A stretch of 64,000 nucleotides of DNA, taken from positions 186,001-250,000 of the forward strand of contig NZ_CP047943.1 in assembly GCF_014279595.1 (NCBI RefSeq), given 5' to 3'. Made by a program: the position numbers and the translations under genes. The notes below the pieces were generated by a model. That model was not told where the DNA came from and did not search any database. It saw only the letters and a list, made by a program, of their open reading frames with translations. Shown here piece by piece: positions 1 through 12,805 of the stretch (its first letter is position 1; each line of letters begins with the position of its first letter). The DNA comes from Synechococcus sp. RS9909. GTDB taxonomy: Bacteria; Cyanobacteriota; Cyanobacteriia; PCC-6307; Cyanobiaceae.

Positions 1-143
1 TGGCCGCCTGCCGGGGAAAGAGCAGGCGGCAGCAGCGTTCTATTGCCGATCAGCCAGGCCCAGGCGACCAGGCCCAGCAGGCTTAGCAGTGCTGAGACGA
101 TTGCCAGGCCCAGCCAATAGCGCTTGAACTGCTGCAGCGTCAT
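1..143 (-). CDS. Membrane protein, N-terminal fragment cut by window edge
   Basis: Only the first 47 codons are visible, starting with ATG at 143. They begin MTLQQFKRYWLGLA and form one hydrophobic segment followed by WAWLIGNRTLLP. The next gene upstream has WIWLLQNRSLLPDP at the same point after its own first membrane segment, so the two proteins look like tandem paralogues. The gene starts 7 bases after the stop of that neighbour and is probably in the same leftward transcript. The function is unknown; it may be a polytopic GT-C-like glycosyltransferase like its neighbour. Confidence 0.6.
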   Translation of the reverse strand, partial: MTLQQFKRYWLGLAIVSALLSLLGLVAWAWLIGNRTLLPPALSPAGG

Positions 144-150
144 CGCCTTG

Positions 151-3537
<3,387 letters not shown>

Positions 3538-3538
<1 letters not shown>

Positions 3539-4365
3539 TGGGCATGCAACCCTCCATCCAACGCACCGTCGTGGCCGTGCCGGCCCGGCTGCAGTCGTCT
3601 CGCCTGCCGGGCAAGGTGCTGGCGGAGATCGGCGGCAAGCCCATGCTCCAGCGGGTGCTGGAGCAGTGCGCCAAGGCGACGGGGCCGGCTGCGGTGGTGC
3701 TCTGCACCGACAGCCCGCAGCTCAAGCAACTGGCCGAAGGCTGGGGCTTTCCCGTGCTGATGACCTCGCCGCACTGCAGTTCCGGCAGTGAGCGGATCGC
3801 CTCGGTGGCTGAGCTGCTGGTGGCCCTGGCCTGGGATGTGCCAGCTGCCGACGGGGACGACGCCAGCCGTCAGCAGCGGCTGGCGAGCACGGCGGTGATC
3901 AATGTGCAAGGCGATCAGCCCTTTCTGGATCCGGCGGTGGTGACGGCGATGGACGCGGAATTCCGTCGCCGTGACCCAGTGCCGGCGGTTGTGACGCCGG
4001 TGTATCGGCTCCAGCCGGACACCATCCACAACCCGGCGGTGGTCAAGACCCTGCTGGCCCACGACGGCCGCGCCCTTTATTTCTCCCGCTCGGCGATCCC
4101 CCATGTGCGCGATGTGGATCCGGCTGATTGGCATCACCACAGTCCCTACTGGGGCCATGTGGGCCTCTACGGCTTCCGCGGTGATGTGCTGGCGGCCTGG
4201 CACCTGCTGCCGATGTCACCGCTGGAGGATCTGGAGCGGCTGGAGCAGTTGCGCCTGATCGAAGCGGGCCACACGATCAGCACCTTCCCGGTGGAGGGCA
4301 CCTCCCTCTCGGTCGACACGCCCGAGCAGCTGGAGCAGGCGCGGCAGCTGGCGGCTCAGGGCTGA
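3538..4365 (+). CDS. kdsB: CMP-Kdo synthetase (3-deoxy-manno-octulosonate cytidylyltransferase)
   Basis: This enzyme activates Kdo with CTP to CMP-Kdo, the donor for Kdo transferases. The 275-residue protein has the N-terminal nucleotide-binding signature VPARLQSSRLPGKVL, then CTDS, the SGSERIA segment, INVQGDQPF, and FSRSAIPH with a late GLYGFR segment, all in family order. Length is slightly above the usual 250, partly from an insert near residues 95-120 (PAADGDDASRQQ). It overlaps the preceding glycosyltransferase stop. It converges with the sulfotransferase gene, whose stop lies 5 bases beyond its own. Confidence 0.95.
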
Positions 4366-4369
4366 GGCC

Positions 4370-5236
4370 TCAGCTGTTGCACCAACGGCTGGTAGTGGGC
4401 CACAGCTGTTGGAGATCAAGGTTGGGTAGCGCCTGCTGTGCCCGCTTGAGATCGTCGGCGTGTTGGCGACCCATCTCCGCCAGCAGGTCATCGGGAATCA
4501 CCGTCTTGGTCGCACTCACGTTCACCTTCTCGCCCCAGGCGGGTTCCTGGAAAGGGATGCCCAGGAAGTGGCAGAGCTCTGAGTAGGTGGGTGTTGTGAA
4601 CAGGGTTTCGAACAGGCCAACAAAGCAGTGCTCCAAGCCAAAGGCCTGATCGAGAGCATCGAGGGTCTGGCCGTAGTCGCTGCGCAGCCCCCGCCCTTTG
4701 GCGACCCGTTGGCGCAGGGCGGCCACTTCCGATGCCGCATCGCGGCGCCCCTGCTTGCGCAGTTTCATGCGTTGGCTGGAGATCAGCCGCTCGATCGGAT
4801 CGCGCATCAGAAACACGGGCCGCACCGGAATGCCTCGCTGCGCGAAGGCGGCGCGGATCTCGCCCAGGGTGGCGGCGCTGAGCAGGGCATAGGCGGGGGT
4901 GATGTCGCCGGTGAGCCGCACCGGACCGCTGCGCAGGCGGGGGCGTTGCAGCAGCCAGCTGAAGTAGTCGACGTAGCGCTGCGGCTTGCGGATGAACCAC
5001 TGGCGCAGCCAGCTGCGGGGCTGAATCCAGCTGCCGGGGCGGCGGATGTCGACGTCGAGGCGTCGGAAGCGGGCCAGTTCGGGCACCGTGCGCGCGTCAT
5101 ACACGTGGTATTCCTTCAGCACGCCGAAATCGGCGTCGGGGCGGCTGTGCAGCTGCTGATGCAGCCAGGAGGTGCCCGCCTTCTGGGCGCCGACGCCGAG
5201 CAGGAACACGCCCGGATGGGCGCTGTTGTCAGTCAT
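4370..5236 (-). CDS. Sulfotransferase family protein
   Basis: A predicted PAPS-dependent sulfotransferase of 288 residues. The N-terminus has the 5-prime-phosphosulfate loop GVGAQKAGTSWLHQQL, and the 3-prime-phosphate region appears as FLMRDPIERLISSQRM near residue 140. These features define the family; the acceptor is not known, but the surrounding genes point to a surface glycan. ATG at 5236 is chosen because the P-loop follows at residue 16; a longer frame upstream lies within kdsC. It overlaps the 3-prime end of kdsC by 8 bases and so is in the kdsD-kdsC transcript. It is a paralogue of the sulfotransferase at 17183-18061. Confidence 0.85.
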   Translation of the reverse strand: MTDNSAHPGVFLLGVGAQKAGTSWLHQQLHSRPDADFGVLKEYHVYDARTVPELARFRRLDVDIRRPGSWIQPRSWLRQWFIRKPQRYVDYFSWLLQRPRLRSGPVRLTGDITPAYALLSAATLGEIRAAFAQRGIPVRPVFLMRDPIERLISSQRMKLRKQGRRDAASEVAALRQRVAKGRGLRSDYGQTLDALDQAFGLEHCFVGLFETLFTTPTYSELCHFLGIPFQEPAWGEKVNVSATKTVIPDDLLAEMGRQHADDLKRAQQALPNLDLQQLWPTTSRWCNS

Positions 5237-5792
5237 TGCGATCTCTCCAGCCGTGGCGTTGCAGGCTCTGCCACGCGCCGCGGGCCTGCAGGATCCGCTC
5301 CGCCAGCTCCCGCACGGCGCCGTGGCCGCCGCGGCGGTGAAGCACGGCATCGGCCTGGCGGCGCAGGGGCCGGGCCGCATCCACCGGTGCCAGCAGCAGG
5401 CGCACCTGCTGGCGCACGGCCAGGTCGTTGAGGTCATCGCCGAGGAAGGCGGTGGTGGCGCTGGTCACGCCGAGCTGCTGTTGCAGCTGCGCCAGGGCCA
5501 CGGGCTTGTCCTTGATGCCCACCAGGCAATGGGTGATGCCCAGTTGGCGGGCCCGCATCTCGGTGGCGCCGCCCTTGCCGCCGCTGAGGAAGGCCAGCTG
5601 TAGGCCCGCCTGCTGCAGCAGGCGGATGCCGAGGCCATCGCGCACGTCAAAGCGCTTCTGCAGCTGCCCTGCCGGATCGAACCAGAGGCCGCCGTCGGTG
5701 AGCACGCCATCCACATCGAGCACCAACAGCTCCAGGGCCGCCAGGGCCGGCCGTTGCTGGCGCCATTGCCATTCGCGCAGGAGGCGTCGCAT
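5229..5792 (-). CDS. kdsC: Kdo-8-phosphate phosphatase, HAD family
   Basis: The enzyme removes phosphate from Kdo 8-P before CMP activation. The 187-residue protein has the HAD nucleophile motif LDVDGVLTDGG near residue 25, the substrate segment FDVRDGLGIRLLQ, LSGG(K) as the second motif, and GDDLNDL as the metal-binding acidic motif, all as in the KdsC/YrbI family. ATG at 5792 overlaps the stop of kdsD by one base. A serine-glycine-glycine-lysine string stands where many members have SGR. It is co-oriented with kdsD and the sulfotransferase. Confidence 0.93.
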   Translation of the reverse strand: MRRLLREWQWRQQRPALAALELLVLDVDGVLTDGGLWFDPAGQLQKRFDVRDGLGIRLLQQAGLQLAFLSGGKGGATEMRARQLGITHCLVGIKDKPVALAQLQQQLGVTSATTAFLGDDLNDLAVRQQVRLLLAPVDAARPLRRQADAVLHRRGGHGAVRELAERILQARGAWQSLQRHGWRDRND

Positions 5793-6838
5793 CAGGCCAG
5801 CCCCGCCTGCACCAGATCGTGCAGCCGCAGCAGCCCCTGCAGCCGGTCGCTGGTATCCACCACCGGCAGCACCCCGATCGGTTTGCGCCGGTTGTGTTCC
5901 ATGCGCTGCAGCGCCTCCACCGCCAGCAGATCGGCGGCCACGGTGATCGGATCGGCGGTCATCAGGTCGGCGGCGGTGAGGCTGGCCCAGCGCTCGCTGC
6001 CGTGGTTGCGCAGGGCGCGACGCAGGTCGCCGTCGGTGATCAGGCCGATCAATCGGCCCGCCTGCTGGGGATCCTCCACCCAGCCGCTGCCGATCGCCCC
6101 CTGGGTGAGGCGGCCAATCACCTCGGGCAGAGGGGTGGTGGGCCGGAGAGGAGCCAGTTGGGCTGCGGGCACCATCAGGTCGGCCACGGTCATGGTGAGC
6201 TGTTTGCCCAGGGAGCCGGCCGGGTGGTTGAGGGCGAAATCGGCGGGGGAGATGCCGCGCCGCTCCATCCACACCGCCGCCAGGGCATCACCGATCGCCA
6301 TCGCCACCGCCGTGCTGGCGGTGGGGGCGAGGTTGAGGGGGCACACTTCCCGATCCACCGAGGCCTCCAGCACCACGTCGCTGCCGCGGGCGAGGGAGGA
6401 CTCAGCCCGACCCACCAGGGCGATGCGGGCGGTGCCGCGCCGCTTCAGGTGGGGCAGCACCTCCAGCAGTTCGCTGGTTTCGCCGCTGTTGGAGAGCAGC
6501 AGGCAGACGTCGTCGGGGGCCACCACCCCTAGATCGCCGTGCAGGGCATCGAGGGGGTTGAGGTAGAGGGCCATCAGGCCGATCGAGGAGAAGGTGGCGG
6601 CGATCTTGCGCGCCACGATGCCGCTCTTGCCCACGCCGGTGATCACCAACTTGGCCTTGCGGTCGGCGCAGCGTTCGAGCAGGGCAAGGGCCCCTTCCAC
6701 CTGCTCACCGCTCAGGCGTTCAGCGGCGGCGGCGATGGCGGCCGCCTCTTCCTGCAGACAACGGGTGAGGGCAGACAAGGCGGTGCCGGTAAGGTCGAAC
6801 CGATTCTGCGGCTTGAACCGGCCCGGACACCATGGCAC
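5792..6838 (-). CDS. kdsD: Arabinose-5-phosphate isomerase (SIS plus two CBS domains)
   Basis: Converts ribulose 5-phosphate to arabinose 5-phosphate, the first step to Kdo. The 348 residues show a SIS domain at about 40-190 (GVGKSGIVARKIAATFSSIG, LHGDLG, SNSGETSELL, NLAPTASTAVAMA, NHPAGSLGKQL) and two CBS domains after about residue 215 (VADLM, GLITDGDLRRAL, ADLMT). This is the KpsF/GutQ layout. The start is a GTG at 6838 that slightly overlaps the divergent gene at 6832; a TTG about 20 codons in is an alternative. kdsC follows with a one-base overlap. Confidence 0.93.
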   Translation of the reverse strand: MPWCPGRFKPQNRFDLTGTALSALTRCLQEEAAAIAAAAERLSGEQVEGALALLERCADRKAKLVITGVGKSGIVARKIAATFSSIGLMALYLNPLDALHGDLGVVAPDDVCLLLSNSGETSELLEVLPHLKRRGTARIALVGRAESSLARGSDVVLEASVDREVCPLNLAPTASTAVAMAIGDALAAVWMERRGISPADFALNHPAGSLGKQLTMTVADLMVPAAQLAPLRPTTPLPEVIGRLTQGAIGSGWVEDPQQAGRLIGLITDGDLRRALRNHGSERWASLTAADLMTADPITVAADLLAVEALQRMEHNRRKPIGVLPVVDTSDRLQGLLRLHDLVQAGLA

Positions 6839-7911
6839 TGCGGGGCGCGGGATTGATGCGAGAGCGTTGGCGCCGCGTTCTCGGTGGCTTGCTGCCCGGC
6901 GTTGAGCGCCAGCCCACGCTTGCGTTGGATTCGTCGGGTCCGCGGCGCCTGGTGGGTTATCTCGGCGACAAGGACTGGAGCTTGAGCTTCATCTGGAAGG
7001 ACCTGATTGCAACCCAGGCGATGGAGGGGCTGGATTGCCTGCAAGCGTTGGATCCAGAGCAACTCAAGGACGCTTGCCGGGGTGCTGATGCCCATGTGCT
7101 GGTGCTGTCGCACGGCCATCTGAAGACGGTGCTGCAGGCGGGTGTGCCGCCGGAGCGGGTGCTGCTGTATTTCGACCACGTGCGCCTTGGCAAGCGGCTG
7201 CGCGGTTTGCAGGGGCTCGGCGCGGTGCTCGCCCAGAACTGGTTTGAGCTGGAGCTGCTGGCGATCGCTGGCGCCCAACCGGAGACGCTGCATCACTTCC
7301 CGGTGGGTGTGGATCGGCGACTCTTTTATCCCCCTGAAGCCCAGGGCGACACCTCTGTCGTTCCGCCTCGCTCGCTTGATGTGGTGTTTCTCGGCCAATA
7401 CGTGCCAGAACGGGTGGCGAGTTACCACCGGCGCAAGCGGATCGCCTTGGAAGCCGACCTGGCCTCGGCCTTGGTGGAGGCTGGGCTGAGGGTGGCGATT
7501 CTCGGTCCGGGCTGGGAGGGCGCGGAGCATCGTTTGCATCCCGATGTGCAGTGCCTGGATCTCCCCCATGCCGACTTCGGGGCGCTGTTGCGCTCCGCCC
7601 GGTTGGTCTGTTCGGTGTCGGCGCAGGAGGGCGGGCCGCTGTCGTTTCTGGAGGGTCTGGCCTGCGGTTGCCTGATGGTGTCCACGATGACGGGGTTTGC
7701 CCTCGATTTCCCCTCAGGAACCGATGGCGTCTGGCACGTGCCCCTGCGAGCTCCGCTGCAGGCGTGGCTGGAGCGCATTCAGACGGTTCTGGCCGAGGCG
7801 CAACCGCAGCTCGCTCCGCTCAGTGCGGGTCGGGAGCAGTTGCTGCAGGAGGCCGACTTTGAGGTGCTGGCGGCCAAGCTCGTGGGCCTGTGCTGGGGGG
7901 AGGTTCGCTGA
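6832..7911 (+). CDS. Glycosyltransferase, GT-B fold, GT4-like
   Basis: A 359-residue protein with a C-terminal Rossmann-like half typical of GT-B enzymes: LDVVFLGQYVPERV, VAILGPGWEG, and the donor-binding EGGPLSFLEGLACGC (about residue 265), which corresponds to the E-x7-E type motif. The N-terminal half contains LSHGHLKTVL and HHFPVGVDRRLFYP, the latter like the linker phrase P-x-GVD before the second domain. ATG at 6832 is used; ATG at 6856 is a second candidate. The stop overlaps the next gene by TGATG. The sugar transferred is unknown. Confidence 0.75.
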   Translation: MALRGAGLMRERWRRVLGGLLPGVERQPTLALDSSGPRRLVGYLGDKDWSLSFIWKDLIATQAMEGLDCLQALDPEQLKDACRGADAHVLVLSHGHLKTVLQAGVPPERVLLYFDHVRLGKRLRGLQGLGAVLAQNWFELELLAIAGAQPETLHHFPVGVDRRLFYPPEAQGDTSVVPPRSLDVVFLGQYVPERVASYHRRKRIALEADLASALVEAGLRVAILGPGWEGAEHRLHPDVQCLDLPHADFGALLRSARLVCSVSAQEGGPLSFLEGLACGCLMVSTMTGFALDFPSGTDGVWHVPLRAPLQAWLERIQTVLAEAQPQLAPLSAGREQLLQEADFEVLAAKLVGLCWGEVR

Positions 7912-9203
7912 TGGATAAGGCCATGGCGGTGCTGAGGCGTGCCACGACGCTGGTGGAGCGGATGGCGGGGCCGCGCACCACGCAGCGGTTGCTGTTGGTG
8001 ACGGTGCGTGGCACCTCCTTCTGGCCTCAAGGTGCGCTGCTCGGGGCCCGTCTCTGCGCCAAGAACAATTGGTTCAGCACCTCGATCGCCATCGGCTCCC
8101 TTGGCCTGAAGCGACGACCGATGTGGCCCGAGTTGCGTCTGGTGGTGGCCGATTCCTGCCTCGCCGCCGGCGAGCCGGCGTTGGCGCTGGAGCACGCCCA
8201 GGCCCTGATCGGGGTGGACCCCGATGGCTTTGACGGCTATCACATCGCCAGTGAGAGCCTGCTGTTGCTGGGGCGGGCGCAGGAATCGATCGCCCTCTTG
8301 GAGCAGGGGCTGCAGCGCTGCGCTGATTCAACGCAAGGTGGACGCTCTCGCCACGTGCAGCGCCATCTGCAGGCCTATGCCCGGCGCGCGTGGTGTCCCT
8401 TGTATGACCTTTGGACACAGTCGGTATTGGTGGAGGCGTCCCCGGAGATCGAGCTGGCCAAGCCTCTGGGCGCGCCGCTGCGCTGGCGACCCCAGGCCAT
8501 CCAGTACTGGAGTCAGGGGCAGCCGCCGGCGGATGTGGCGGCCTACACCGAGCGCTGGAATCGGGTGCTGGCCGGCCTTGGGTTGGATCCAGTCGACGTG
8601 TTTGACCGCTCGGCGGCCCGGTCATGGATGGCCAGCCATTGCAACGACTTTCTGGTCTCGTTTGACTCGGCACCCCATTACGCCGCCGAATCGGATGTGT
8701 TCCGCCTGGCCTATGCCTCGGTGGCCGACTGCCTCTGGCTCGACAGCGATCTGCTCCCGGCCGAGAGTGCAGCTGCCGTCTTGGAGCGGGCCCTGGGCGA
8801 GGAGGCCAGCCTGCTGTTTCTCAAGCGCAAGGTGCCCTATCTGCAGAGCAGCGTGTTCATGGCCAGGCGGGGCTGTCCTTTCTTTGCGGCGATGGCCCGA
8901 AGCCTGCAGGGTTTCAACTACGCCAGCCCCGAGTTCGCCGGTGTCAGCCGTCTGCATCTGATCCACGACCTCTCTTTCGGTCCGGCCCGCTATGCCGACA
9001 CACTGATGCAGCTCTGCGAGCAGCATCAACCGGTGCAGGCTTGTCATGACCAGCTGCCTTGGCTGCAACAAATGCGCTTTCCGCAGTTTTCCCTGTCCTT
9101 CTTCAGTGGACCGCTGCTCGTGGCGGGAGGTGGCCATCGTTTGGCGTACAAAACCACGGCAAGCCACTGGAAGGTGTGGGCGCGGCAGCAGGAGGGCCCG
9201 TAG
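7911..9203 (+). CDS. GT32-like glycosyltransferase with N-terminal helical repeat region
   Basis: A 430-residue protein. Residues about 60-150 look like tetratricopeptide-type helices (SCLAAGEPALALEHAQALI). The catalytic half has AESDVFRLAYASVADCLWLDSDLLP around residue 255, matching the family pattern in which a SD-x-xR-x-x-L segment precedes a D-x-D motif; this places it near capsule-type GT32 enzymes. ATG at 7911 overlaps the stop of the previous gene; an upstream ATG at 7890 is less likely. It is followed two bases later by cca. Substrate unknown. Confidence 0.65.
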   Translation: MDKAMAVLRRATTLVERMAGPRTTQRLLLVTVRGTSFWPQGALLGARLCAKNNWFSTSIAIGSLGLKRRPMWPELRLVVADSCLAAGEPALALEHAQALIGVDPDGFDGYHIASESLLLLGRAQESIALLEQGLQRCADSTQGGRSRHVQRHLQAYARRAWCPLYDLWTQSVLVEASPEIELAKPLGAPLRWRPQAIQYWSQGQPPADVAAYTERWNRVLAGLGLDPVDVFDRSAARSWMASHCNDFLVSFDSAPHYAAESDVFRLAYASVADCLWLDSDLLPAESAAAVLERALGEEASLLFLKRKVPYLQSSVFMARRGCPFFAAMARSLQGFNYASPEFAGVSRLHLIHDLSFGPARYADTLMQLCEQHQPVQACHDQLPWLQQMRFPQFSLSFFSGPLLVAGGGHRLAYKTTASHWKVWARQQEGP

Positions 9204-9205
9204 GA

Positions 9206-10447
9206 ATGCCCACTCCGGCTGCCATCAGCCTTCCGGGCATTCCAGCGTCGTTGCTGCAGGTCCTGCAGGCGGAGGCGCAGCGGCAGGGGCTGGGCGTGCT
9301 GGCGTTGGTAGGGGGCGCGGTGCGGGATGCCCTGCTCCATCACGAGCATCGCGATCCCTGGCGTGGCCTGCCCGATCTCGATCTGGTGGTGGAGGGATCC
9401 AGTGAGCGTCTGGCCCATGGCTTGCGGCAGCAGCTGGGGCCAGAGCGGGTGAGCGAGCTGCGGGTGCATGGACGCTTCGGCACGGTGGAGATGGTGGTGG
9501 ATGGCGTGCTGCTCGACCTGGCGCAGGCGCGGCAGGAGCGCTATCCGGCGCCAGGTGAGAACCCCGTGGTGGAGCCCGGGCCACTGCCGCAGGATCTGGC
9601 GCGCCGGGATTTCAGCGTCAATGCGATGGCGCTGCTGCTCAGCGACGGGTCCCTGCTCGATCCCCATGGCGGCCGCCAGCATTTGGCGCAGCGCCAGTTG
9701 GCCTTTCTGCACCCCAGCAGCGTGGCCGACGACCCCACCCGGGTGATCCGGGCGGCCCGCTACGCCGCCCGCCTCGGCTTCAGCCTCGCCCCGCAGGCGC
9801 TTGATCAGCTGCAACGCACCCTTCAGGCCTGGCCCTGGCGCTGGCGCCTTGGCGACGATCCTGCCAGCGCCCCACCGGCGCTCGCCACCCGCTTGCGCAT
9901 GGAGCTCGAGCTGCTGTTGGAGCGGGAGGCCTGGGCGGCGGCCCTCAGCCAGCTGCAGGCCTGGGGCGCCCTGGTGCTGCTGGATCCGGCGCTGCAGCAG
10001 CACCCCCGGGCGCTGCAGCGGCGCCTGCGTTGGGCTGCGCGCTTGCAGCTCCCTCTGCTTTGCGCCCTCGTGGCCGCCGCCGACGCACCGCTGGAATTGG
10101 CCGCGCGTCTCCAGTTGCCGCAGCAGCAGCAACGCTGGCTTGAGGAGCTTGGCGCCTTTCAGGCTTGGCTCATGGAGCAGGTGCTGCCTGAGGCCTGGCA
10201 GGGCTGGAGCCCTGCCCGTTGGTGTGAGGCCCTGGAGGCACGGCCCTGGCCTTCTGAGGTCGTGGCGCTGGCGGTGAGCCAGCAAGGGCCGTGTTGGCGG
10301 CCCCTGCTGCGCTGGTGGGGCCGCTGGCGTCACGTGACGCCACCTCGCTCGGCCCGGGAGCTGATGGCCACCGGGCTGCAGCCCGGGCCTGCATTGGGGG
10401 AGGCGTTGCGCCGGTTGCGCCTGCAGCGGCTGGAGGCGATGCGATGA
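9206..10447 (+). CDS. cca: CCA tRNA nucleotidyltransferase / poly(A) polymerase family
   Basis: Class II nucleotidyltransferase that adds or repairs CCA on tRNA ends. The 413 residues show LVGGAVRDALL, the metal-binding DLDLV (about residue 60), the RRDFSVNAMALLL segment, and DDPTRVIRAARYAARLGF, in family order. ATG at 9206, two bases after the preceding stop, puts the GGAVRD motif at the expected distance; an upstream in-frame ATG at 9059 lies inside the glycosyltransferase gene. The stop overlaps the next start by ATGA. In cyanobacteria related enzymes can be A-adding only; that cannot be told here. Confidence 0.9.
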   Translation: MPTPAAISLPGIPASLLQVLQAEAQRQGLGVLALVGGAVRDALLHHEHRDPWRGLPDLDLVVEGSSERLAHGLRQQLGPERVSELRVHGRFGTVEMVVDGVLLDLAQARQERYPAPGENPVVEPGPLPQDLARRDFSVNAMALLLSDGSLLDPHGGRQHLAQRQLAFLHPSSVADDPTRVIRAARYAARLGFSLAPQALDQLQRTLQAWPWRWRLGDDPASAPPALATRLRMELELLLEREAWAAALSQLQAWGALVLLDPALQQHPRALQRRLRWAARLQLPLLCALVAAADAPLELAARLQLPQQQQRWLEELGAFQAWLMEQVLPEAWQGWSPARWCEALEARPWPSEVVALAVSQQGPCWRPLLRWWGRWRHVTPPRSARELMATGLQPGPALGEALRRLRLQRLEAMR

Positions 10448-11892
10448 CGCGGCAACCGCTGATCCTGCTGGTGTGTGCCGCCTTTGCCCTGCGCGCCCTG
10501 AGCCTGATCGAGGCCACCGGGCTCTGGAGCGATGAGCTCTACACGGTGGGCAAGAGCTTTCAGCCGAGCCTGGCGGCGATGTTGGCGATGCTCCGGCAGG
10601 ACACCCACCCGCCGCTGTATTACGGCCTGCTCTGGGGCTGGGGGCAGCTGCTGCCTCCATCGGGCCTGACGCTGCGCCTGTTCTCCTGGCTGGCCTATCT
10701 GGCCGGCGGGGTGTTGATCACGGCCCAGTCGCGGGCGCTGGCACGGGATCAGGCGGTTGGTGGGGCCCGGCCAAGCGTTGCGATGGCCTTGGCCGCCCTG
10801 TTGGCGTTCTGTTCGCCCTATCCGGTGCGCTTCGCGATCGAGGGCAAGGGCTATGCCCTGCTGGTGCTGTTGGTGGCCCTGGCCTGGTGGTGGCGTCGGG
10901 CCGGTCGCCCTGGCTTGTATGGCCTGGCGGTGGCGCTGGCCGCCTGCACCCACTACTACGGCCTCTTTCTCTTCGCGGCCGCGGCCGTCTGGGATGGCTG
11001 GCAGCGGCGCTGGCGCCTGGCTTGGGCCGCGGCGCTGGCGTTGTTGCCAGCGCTGGGGTGGATCGCATTGGCGTCGGCCTATCTGATGCGCAGTGGCACG
11101 GGGGCCTGGATCGGGCGCCCTGATTTCGCCCTGTTGGAAGACACCCTGGCGCGGGGGCTGGGGCTCTGGCCCCTGCCGAAACTGGCTCTGCTTGGGCTGG
11201 CGTTCTGGGCGATCCGGCGCTGGGGGGTGGCCCATGACGGGGCCGGCCAGCGCTGGCAACAGCCGGCTCTGGCGGATCGCAGCGGCCTGATGCCGTCGCT
11301 GTGGATGGTGCTGGCGGTGGTGTTGGTGTCGTTCTGGAAGCCGCTGGCCTTCAGCCGTTACTTCGTGGTACTGATCCCGGCCCTGATCCCCTGGCTGGCG
11401 GTGCAGGTGGCGGCCTGGCGCCTGAACCGGCGCGGCGCCGTGGTCGGCGCGGCGGCGTTGGTAGGGCTGCTGCTGAGCTGGTGGTGGCACAGCTTTCAGG
11501 AGCTCGATCCCGCGGTGAATGGCCATGGCACCCGGGAGAGCGATGACTTTCAGCTGCTCAGCCAGCGCCTGGGGGATGCGCCGGATCGCTTCTCCCGCCG
11601 TGAGCGCCTGCTCAATCTCAGCGACCGGATCGAGGTGGCGGCGGGGCGGATGCCAGCGCCAAGCCAGCCCTGGCGGGATGCGGCCAGCCTCAATGTCCTC
11701 CTGGAGCGAGACAACAGACCAAGGGAGCTCTGGCTGGCCGACAGCGGCAACCGTGCCGGTGTGGCCCCACGCCTCAAACCCTTGAAGCGCCGCGCTGAAG
11801 CGGCGGGATACCACTGCGAGCGGCTGGAGCTGGCCAGTCCCTATGCCCAGGCCCTGCGCTGCACACTGGATCCAGGCTCTGCCCAGCCATGA
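10444..11892 (+). CDS. GT39-like membrane glycosyltransferase
   Basis: A 482-residue protein with about nine membrane segments and a soluble C-terminal tail from about residue 355. The first loop carries TGLWSDELYTV and DTHPPLYYGLLW, the paired acidic/DTHPPLYY signature seen in the ArnT/PMT-like GT-C superfamily, which transfers sugars from polyprenyl phosphate on the periplasmic side. ATG at 10444 overlaps cca. It is co-directional with the next gene, a sulfotransferase, again by ATGA. The acceptor (lipid A, glycan or protein) is not evident. Confidence 0.75.
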   Translation: MTRQPLILLVCAAFALRALSLIEATGLWSDELYTVGKSFQPSLAAMLAMLRQDTHPPLYYGLLWGWGQLLPPSGLTLRLFSWLAYLAGGVLITAQSRALARDQAVGGARPSVAMALAALLAFCSPYPVRFAIEGKGYALLVLLVALAWWWRRAGRPGLYGLAVALAACTHYYGLFLFAAAAVWDGWQRRWRLAWAAALALLPALGWIALASAYLMRSGTGAWIGRPDFALLEDTLARGLGLWPLPKLALLGLAFWAIRRWGVAHDGAGQRWQQPALADRSGLMPSLWMVLAVVLVSFWKPLAFSRYFVVLIPALIPWLAVQVAAWRLNRRGAVVGAAALVGLLLSWWWHSFQELDPAVNGHGTRESDDFQLLSQRLGDAPDRFSRRERLLNLSDRIEVAAGRMPAPSQPWRDAASLNVLLERDNRPRELWLADSGNRAGVAPRLKPLKRRAEAAGYHCERLELASPYAQALRCTLDPGSAQP

Positions 11893-12761
11893 CGCAACCA
11901 CGCCTGCCCCGGGTGGCGTACATCACAAGCCGCGGCCACAGCGGCTCCACCCTGTTGTCGCTGCTGCTCAGCGGTCACAGTCGGGTGGTGAGCGCCGGTG
12001 AACTGAAGATGCTGGTGCAGCCCGACCCCCAGCGGCGCCTCTGCAGCTGCCATCGCCTGGTGGCCGATGCCTGCCCGTTCTGGAGTGCGGTGCAGGAGCG
12101 GGTGATTGCGGCGTTGGGAGTGCCCTTGGCCCAGTTGGCGCTCACCGATCAGGGCGATGCCGCCATGTTTGCGCGCCACAACGGGGCGCTGTACGCCGCG
12201 ATTGCGGCGGAGAGCGGCTGCGAGGTGATCGTGGACTCGTCGAAGTCGTTGCCGCGTCTGCTGCGGCTCCTGGAGGTATGCCAGAGCGGCACGGAATCCG
12301 GTTTCGAGCTGCTGCCGATTCACCTGCATCGGGGGCCGTTCGGTTCGATGAACAGCGCCCGCAAGCGGGGGGAGGAACTGCGTCGCGCTGCCTTCAACTA
12401 CACCAGGATGTTTTTTCTCACCCGGGACGGGTTGCGGCGCCAGCACGCCCTGCGGGTGTATTACGAACGCTTGGCAGCGGATCCGCGCGCCGAGATGGCC
12501 CGGGTGATGCGTTGGCTGGGCTTGCCCCTGGAGGAAGCGCAGTTTCAGTGGCGGGAGGGCGTGCGGCGCGATATTCACGGCAACGCCATGCGTTTTGGTA
12601 GCTCGGCGGAGATCCGGCTGGATCAGAGCTGGCGCCAGCAGCTGAGTTGGCGCCAGAAGCTGGGCGTACTGGCTTGGACCCTGCCGGTGCGGCTGCGTTC
12701 GCATTGGTTGTTTCAGCGCACGCGCCGCCTGATTGAACCGGGCCTGCGTCCTTTTGCCTGA
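11889..12761 (+). CDS. Sulfotransferase family protein
   Basis: A 290-residue protein that starts with a phosphosulfate-binding loop, ITSRGHSGSTLLSLLLSGH, preceded by a short strand, and has VDSSKSLPRL and HLHRGPFGSMNSARKRG further on, the latter equivalent to the R-x-PxxxxxS 3-prime-phosphate region. This resembles sulfotransferases that act on carbohydrates. It differs from the sulfotransferases at 4370 and 17183 and is probably a separate subfamily. Translationally coupled to the GT39-like gene. The substrate is inferred to be a surface glycan. Confidence 0.75.
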   Translation: MTQPRLPRVAYITSRGHSGSTLLSLLLSGHSRVVSAGELKMLVQPDPQRRLCSCHRLVADACPFWSAVQERVIAALGVPLAQLALTDQGDAAMFARHNGALYAAIAAESGCEVIVDSSKSLPRLLRLLEVCQSGTESGFELLPIHLHRGPFGSMNSARKRGEELRRAAFNYTRMFFLTRDGLRRQHALRVYYERLAADPRAEMARVMRWLGLPLEEAQFQWREGVRRDIHGNAMRFGSSAEIRLDQSWRQQLSWRQKLGVLAWTLPVRLRSHWLFQRTRRLIEPGLRPFA

Positions 12762-12805
12762 GGGATGGTTGTTCCCTTGGTGAAAGCGGGCGATAGCCTC
12801 AGCCC

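Noticed and set aside
10330-11901. Long minus-strand frame opposite the GT39-like gene
   Set aside because: Gln/Pro/Arg-rich translation without motifs; the plus strand shows membrane segments and the DTHPPLYY signature.
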